NCBI GenBank assembly: GCA_031284185.1
Contig: JAITAJ010000324.1
Location: forward strand, 1-10,461
Source: Accumulibacter sp.
Lineage (GTDB): Bacteria > Pseudomonadota > Gammaproteobacteria > Burkholderiales > Rhodocyclaceae
Direction of reading: 5' to 3'
Length of the DNA: 10,461 nucleotides
Below are positions 6,834-10,461 of the stretch, piece after piece (position 1 is the first letter of the stretch; each line of letters opens with the position of its first letter). Position numbers and translations under genes: made by a program. The notes under the pieces are model-generated. The model was not told the origin of the DNA. It searched no databases and worked only from the letters and a program-made list of their open reading frames with translations.

Positions 6834-7709
6834 ATGGAGAAGCGTGCGCTCAAGTTCCGCGCGCCGATCGTCAATGCGCTGACGATCGACGTCGAGGATT
6901 ATTTTCAGGTCTCGGCGTTCGTTCCGTACATCGCCCGCGAGGAATGGGATGGCCGCGTTTGCCGGGTCGAGCGCAATGTCGATCGCATCCTGGCGATGCT
7001 CGACGAGCATCGGACGAAAGCGACCTTTTTCACGCTGGGCTGGATCGCCGAGCGTCATCCGCGCCTGGTTTGCCGGATCGTCGGCGGCGGGCACGAACTG
7101 GCGAGTCACGGCTACGGCCACCAGCGCGCCAGCGAGCTTGACGAGAAAACCTTCTTCGCGGATGTCGATGCGGCGAAAAAGCGGCTCGAAGACATCTCGG
7201 GACGGCGGGTGAAAGGCTACCGCGCGCCGAGTTTCTCGATCGGGGAGCGGAACCCGTGGGCCTTCGACTGCCTGGAGCGGGCCGGGTATCTGTACAGTTC
7301 GAGCGTCTACCCGATACGTCACGATCACTACGGCATGCCGGACGCGCCGCGTTTCGCGCACCGGGTGCGCGGCGGCCTGCTGGAGATTCCGCCGGCGACC
7401 TCGCGGTTTTTCTCGCGCAACTGGCCCGCCGGCGGCGGGGGCTACTTCCGGCTGATGCCCTATGCCGTGTCGCGCTGGCTGCTGAAGCGGGTCAACCGCC
7501 GCGACGGGCAGCCGGCGATCTTCTATTTCCATCCCTGGGAGATGGATCATGAGCAGCCGAGAATTCCGGGGATCGATCTCAAGACGCGGTTCCGGCATTA
7601 CCTCAACCTGCGGCGGACCGAGGAACGTCTGCGGCGCCTGCTCGGCGATTTTCACTGGGGACGGATGGAGGACATCTTCCTTCCTCCTCCGGGCGGAGAA
7701 ACCGGATGA
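6834..7709 (+). CDS. XrtA-system polysaccharide deacetylase (NodB-like, carbohydrate esterase 4)
   Basis: This is a 291-residue NodB-fold deacetylase likely to remove N- or O-acetyl groups from the exopolysaccharide or its lipid-linked precursor. Motif 1 is NALTIDVEDYF with Asp19 as the expected catalytic base and Glu21-Asp22 following. Motif 2 is SHGYGH, whose His92 and His96 with Asp form the metal site. Motif 3 is YRAPSF (Arg130). A C-terminal motif, FYFHPWEMD (230-238, His233), is typical of the PEP-CTERM-linked branch. There is no signal peptide or membrane helix, so on sequence alone it would be cytoplasmic, as is common for this branch. The ATG at 6834 is preceded by GAGGGG (6818-6823) at a 10-base spacing and immediately precedes the conserved N-terminus; earlier in-frame codons lie inside wecB. 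The stop overlaps the next gene's ATG (ATGA). Confidence 0.94.
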   Translation: MEKRALKFRAPIVNALTIDVEDYFQVSAFVPYIAREEWDGRVCRVERNVDRILAMLDEHRTKATFFTLGWIAERHPRLVCRIVGGGHELASHGYGHQRASELDEKTFFADVDAAKKRLEDISGRRVKGYRAPSFSIGERNPWAFDCLERAGYLYSSSVYPIRHDHYGMPDAPRFAHRVRGGLLEIPPATSRFFSRNWPAGGGGYFRLMPYAVSRWLLKRVNRRDGQPAIFYFHPWEMDHEQPRIPGIDLKTRFRHYLNLRRTEERLRRLLGDFHWGRMEDIFLPPPGGETG

Positions 7710-8785
7710 GTCTCGATGCCGGCGAAAACACGGTGTCCGGCGCGTCGCCCTTGACCGTCAGGCGGCTCGAGAGGGACGACCGGCAAGGGGCGCGGCGCTG
7801 GGATGCGTGGGTCTTCGCGTGTCCGAAGGCGACGTTTTTCCATCGGGCCGCCTGGCAGGACATCGTTTCCGGCGTGTTCCGGCATCCGGCGCACTTTCTC
7901 TACGCCGAACGGGACGGCATGATCGAAGGCGTGCTGCCGCTCGCGCACGTCAGGAGCCTCCTGTTCGGCAATGCCCTCGTCTCGCTTCCGTTCGCCGTCT
8001 ATGGCGGCGTCGCGGCCGGCAGCGAAGCGGCGGCGCAGGCCCTGGAAAACGAGGCGCAGGCGATCGCCCGCAGGCTGGGCGTGGATCATCTCGAACTGCG
8101 CCATTTCGATCAGCGTCATGCCGACTGGCCCACGCAGGATCTCTACGTCTCTTTCCGCAAGGCCATCGATCCCGACGTCGAAGCCAACATGCGGGCGATT
8201 CCGCGCAAGCAGCGGGCGATGGTGCGCAAGGGCATCAAGAGCGGCTTGAAGAGCGACGTCGACGGCGACGTCGAGCGGTTTTTTCCGCTCTACGCCGACA
8301 ATGTTCTCCGGCATGGGACGCCGGCCCTGCCCAAACGGTATTTCCGAAGGCTCTTCGAGGTGTTCGGCCAGGATTGCGAGGTGTTGACCGTGACTGACGC
8401 GCAGGGCCGGGCGATCAGCAGCGTGCTCAGTTTTCGTTTCCGCGACGAGATTCTGCCGTACTACGCCGGCGATGACGTGGCCGCGCGCGATCTGGCCGGC
8501 AACGATTTCAAGTATTGGGAACTCATGCGCCGTTCCTGCGAGCGGGGCATCCGGGTCTTCGATTACGGACGCAGCAAGCAGGGGACGGGATCGTATTCGT
8601 TCAAGAAAAACTGGGGGTTCGAGCCGCGGCCGCTGTATTACGAATACTGTCTCTACCGGCGTGGGGACATCCCGCAGAATAATCCGTCGAACGTCAAATT
8701 CCGGCTGTTCATAGAAGCCTGGCGGCGATTGCCGATCGGCGTGGCCAATTGGCTGGGGCCGTTCATCGTGCGCAATCTCGGATAG
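7706..8785 (+). CDS. FemAB-like (GNAT-fold) protein of the XrtA/PEP-CTERM system
   Basis: This is a 359-residue protein of the FemAB-related branch found in exosortase EPS loci. Visible signs are the N-terminal TFFHRAAWQDIVSGVF segment, the RKQRAMVRKGIKSGLKS region typical of Fem-type folds (substrate or tRNA side), the FPLYADNVLRHGTPALPKRYF segment, and the second GNAT half ending in DYGRSKQGTGSYSFKKNWGF (residues about 286-305). FemA/B/X enzymes transfer amino acids from aminoacyl-tRNA to amino groups of peptidoglycan precursors. In this branch the substrate is not known, and an acyl or aminoacyl transfer to the polymer is only an inference. GGAGA at 7695-7699 lies 6 bases before the ATG, and the four-base ATGA overlap with the deacetylase suggests tight coupling. 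It has no signal peptide or membrane helix. Family placement is confident; the reaction is unknown. Confidence 0.92.
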   Translation: MSLDAGENTVSGASPLTVRRLERDDRQGARRWDAWVFACPKATFFHRAAWQDIVSGVFRHPAHFLYAERDGMIEGVLPLAHVRSLLFGNALVSLPFAVYGGVAAGSEAAAQALENEAQAIARRLGVDHLELRHFDQRHADWPTQDLYVSFRKAIDPDVEANMRAIPRKQRAMVRKGIKSGLKSDVDGDVERFFPLYADNVLRHGTPALPKRYFRRLFEVFGQDCEVLTVTDAQGRAISSVLSFRFRDEILPYYAGDDVAARDLAGNDFKYWELMRRSCERGIRVFDYGRSKQGTGSYSFKKNWGFEPRPLYYEYCLYRRGDIPQNNPSNVKFRLFIEAWRRLPIGVANWLGPFIVRNLG

Positions 8786-8788
8786 CCC

Positions 8789-9997
8789 ATGAGCAATCTG
8801 CTGTATCTTGCGCACCGTCTGCCTTATCCGCCCGACAAGGGGGACAAGGTGCGTTCGTTCCACCTGCTCCGGCATCTGGCCGCGAGACACCGGATTTTTC
8901 TGGGAACGTTCATCGATGACCCGCTGGACGAGAATCATGTCGAAAAGCTGCGGGAGTTCTGCGTGGAAACGCATGTCGCGCGCCTGTCGCCGAGGCTGGC
9001 GAGGCTGGGCAGTCTGCGCGGCCTGTCGAGCGGCGAGGCGCTGACGCTGCCGTATTACCGCGACGCCTCCTTGCAGGCGTGGGTGGACGGAGTGATCGGG
9101 GAGCGCGGGATCGATGCCGCCGTCGTTTTCTCGTCGGCGATGGCGCAATACCTCGCCGCCTTTCCGGGGAAAAGGACGCTGGTCGACTTCTGCGATGTCG
9201 ACTCCGCCAAATGGACGCAGTACGCTTCGACCCGCCCCTGGCCCCTGTCGTGGATATACCGGCGCGAGGGCGAACGCCTGCTGGCCCATGAGCGGCGCGT
9301 CGCCGCGTCGGCGGCGCATTCCTTCTTCGTGACCGAGAATGAAACGGAGCTGTTCCTGCGTTTTGCGCCCGAATGCCGCGGCAAGGTGTCAGCCATGTGC
9401 AACGGCGTCGATTCGGACTATTTTTCTCCGCGGCACGAGTTCGCGTCGCCGTACGCGGCCGACGAAATTCCATTGGTCTTTACGGGGGCCATGGACTACT
9501 GGCCGAACGTCGATGCGGTCGAATGGTTTGCTGGGGAAATGTTGCCTGGATTGGTGGCGCGATGGCCGCATCTGCGTTTTTACATCGTCGGGCGAAACCC
9601 GACGGCGGCCGTGTGGAAACTGGCCGGCGAGCGGGTCGTCGTCACGGGCGCGGTGGTGGACGTTCGGCCTTATCTCAAGTACGCCGCGGTGGCCGTGGCC
9701 CCGCTGCGCGTCGCTCGGGGCATCCAGAACAAGGTACTGGAAGCGATGGCGATGGCCTTGCCGGTCGTCGTCGCGCGCGGCTGCGGCGAAGCGGTGGATG
9801 CCGTCCCGGAACGGGATCTGCTGCTGGCCGGGAGCGCCGAGGAACACGTCCGGCAGATCGCGGCCTTGCTGGAATCGCCCGAGCGGTGCGCGTCGATGGG
9901 CGCGGCGGCGCGCCGGCAGGTCGTCCGGCGCTATGCCTGGGACGCGCATCTGTCGATCATCGACCACCATGTCGAGGCCATCGATGCCGCTTCCTGA
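8789..9997 (+). CDS. Glycosyltransferase of the XrtA/PEP-CTERM EPS system (GT4-like)
   Basis: This is a 402-residue cytoplasmic glycosyltransferase with the GT-B two-domain layout. The N-terminal domain opens with LLYLAHRLPYPPDKGDKVRS, the signature of the 'sugar transferase, PEP-CTERM/EpsH1 system associated' family; its Gly-Lys-rich loop normally shapes the acceptor site. The mid-protein hinge CNGVDSDYFSP (204-214) starts the C-terminal nucleotide-sugar domain. VFTGAMDYWPNVDAVEWF follows, and near the end GIQNKVLEAMAMALPVV (311-327) is the GT4-type donor-binding element, with Glu318 as the conserved glutamate. It probably adds one sugar of the repeat unit to a lipid-linked acceptor; donor and acceptor are unknown. 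The start is 3 bases after the previous stop and has only a weak GGA upstream, so coupling is likely. Its last 14 bases overlap the exosortase gene. Confidence 0.93.
   Translation: MSNLLYLAHRLPYPPDKGDKVRSFHLLRHLAARHRIFLGTFIDDPLDENHVEKLREFCVETHVARLSPRLARLGSLRGLSSGEALTLPYYRDASLQAWVDGVIGERGIDAAVVFSSAMAQYLAAFPGKRTLVDFCDVDSAKWTQYASTRPWPLSWIYRREGERLLAHERRVAASAAHSFFVTENETELFLRFAPECRGKVSAMCNGVDSDYFSPRHEFASPYAADEIPLVFTGAMDYWPNVDAVEWFAGEMLPGLVARWPHLRFYIVGRNPTAAVWKLAGERVVVTGAVVDVRPYLKYAAVAVAPLRVARGIQNKVLEAMAMALPVVVARGCGEAVDAVPERDLLLAGSAEEHVRQIAALLESPERCASMGAAARRQVVRRYAWDAHLSIIDHHVEAIDAAS
9974..9977 (+). promoter_or_regulatory. Ribosome binding site for xrtA
   Basis: GAGG, 6 bases upstream of the ATG at 9984 and inside the end of the glycosyltransferase gene, fixes the start of the exosortase reading frame, which overlaps the upstream stop. 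Confidence 0.7.
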
Positions 9998-10461
9998 GAA
10001 TGGCCGGGTTCCGCGCAACGGTGGAAGCGACGCGCCTTCGGATGATGAAAGAGCGGCCCGGTGGCGGACGGCGCTCGCGCTTCTGGTCCTGCTCCTGCTC
10101 GCCGAATTGCTGTTCTATCGGGAAACGGTGATGTCGATGGCGCTCATCTGGGCGCGCAGCGGCACCTTCACGCATGGGTTTCTGGTTCTGCCGATCTCGC
10201 TCTGGCTGATCTGGCGGGAGCGCGGCACGCTGGCCGGCATGGAACCGGCGCCCGATCCGCGGTTTGCCCTGGGGATATCGGCCTGTGGCTTCGCCTGGCT
10301 GCTGGGGCGGGTGGCCGCGGTGGCGCCGGTGGCGCAATTCGCCCTGATCGGAAACCTGACGCTGACCGTGGCGGCGCTTCTCGGCGCGCGGATTTTCCTG
10401 AGCCTGGGCTTTCCTCTCGCGTTTCTCCTGTTCGCGGTTCCCTTCGGTGAATTCCTCGTGC
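9984..10461 (+). CDS. xrtA: Exosortase A, N-terminal part (runs off the right edge)
   Basis: The frame starting at the ATG at 9984 stays open to the end of the window: 159 complete codons of a protein usually about 290 or, with a fused EpsI domain, about 500 residues. XrtA is an inner-membrane transpeptidase-like protease that recognises the C-terminal PEP-CTERM sorting signal on exported proteins. A hydrophilic N-terminus of about 28 residues precedes membrane helix 1 (ALALLVLLLLAELLFY, 30-45). Next comes the exosortase hallmark SGTFTHGFLVLPISLWLIW, with His64, then further hydrophobic helices. The last visible residues, FAVPFGEFLV (150-159), are the conserved segment before the catalytic loop. 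The catalytic Cys, Arg and His lie beyond the edge and cannot be checked, nor can a fused EpsI domain. The family A assignment rests on the FAVPFGEF motif and the locus. Other frames over this region are shadows. Confidence 0.93.
   Translation, partial: MPLPENGRVPRNGGSDAPSDDERAARWRTALALLVLLLLAELLFYRETVMSMALIWARSGTFTHGFLVLPISLWLIWRERGTLAGMEPAPDPRFALGISACGFAWLLGRVAAVAPVAQFALIGNLTLTVAALLGARIFLSLGFPLAFLLFAVPFGEFLV

Noticed and set aside
8252..8274. Direct repeat GCGACGTCGA in the FemAB-like gene
   Set aside because: Encodes SDVDGDVE in a plausible acidic loop; two short copies of common Asp/Val codons are expected by chance at this GC.
7652..9319. 555-codon minus-strand open frame opposite the FemAB and glycosyltransferase genes
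   Set aside because: It spans two well-supported + strand genes and their junction, has shadow-like composition and shows no family motif.
10061..10450. 129-codon + strand open frame at the right edge
   Set aside because: Out of frame with the exosortase reading that shows FTHGF and FAVPFGEF; its translation has no membrane helices or motifs.
1..10461. CRISPR array, tRNA/rRNA genes, transposase or attachment sites
   Set aside because: None is seen; there are no regularly spaced repeats, no RNA gene signatures and no mobile-element genes, and coding sequence fills nearly all of the window.

Overview
This window is a one-directional, tightly packed gene cluster on the + strand. It holds the core of a proteobacterial exopolysaccharide locus linked to exosortase A (XrtA, formerly EpsH) and the PEP-CTERM system. 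The high GC content by eye (low to mid 60s per cent), the strong codon-position bias and the gene order point to a betaproteobacterium, most plausibly Rhodocyclales or a relative. That placement is inference from locus type, not from a marker gene.

Layout: (1) 1-253, the C-terminal end of the outer-membrane polysaccharide export (Wza-like) protein. (2) 254-321, the only real gap, with a GC-rich hairpin. (3) 322-1881, a Wzz-type chain-length determinant. (4) 1891-3024, a separate BY-type tyrosine kinase whose tail is an alternating Tyr-Gly repeat. (5) about 3008-4531, a secreted outer-membrane beta-barrel protein whose start lies inside the kinase's Tyr-Gly repeat. (6) 4541-5659, an ExeA-like AAA ATPase with a coiled-coil tail. 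(7) 5656-6816, a WecB-type UDP-GlcNAc 2-epimerase starting at TTG. (8) 6834-7709, a polysaccharide deacetylase. (9) 7706-8785, a FemAB/GNAT-like transferase. (10) 8789-9997, a family-4-like glycosyltransferase. (11) 9984-window end, the N-terminal part of exosortase A.

How they fit together: the epimerase and glycosyltransferase would supply and add sugars. The chain-length determinant and kinase would control polymer length and export across the inner membrane. The Wza-like protein, and possibly the barrel protein, would take the polymer across the outer membrane. The deacetylase and FemAB-like protein would modify the polymer or an attached product. XrtA would process PEP-CTERM-tagged proteins bound for the same surface matrix. 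Genes abut or overlap from 322 to the end (overlaps of 4 to 17 bases, gaps of 3 to 17), so they are probably co-transcribed and translationally coupled. No promoter, terminator, RNA gene, CRISPR array, insertion sequence or PEP-CTERM substrate gene is visible.

The system itself is known. The most unusual items are a hexanucleotide tandem repeat read in two frames by two adjacent genes (2971-3012), and what looks like a dispersed palindromic repeat inserted in frame into the kinase's disordered linker (1999-2056).
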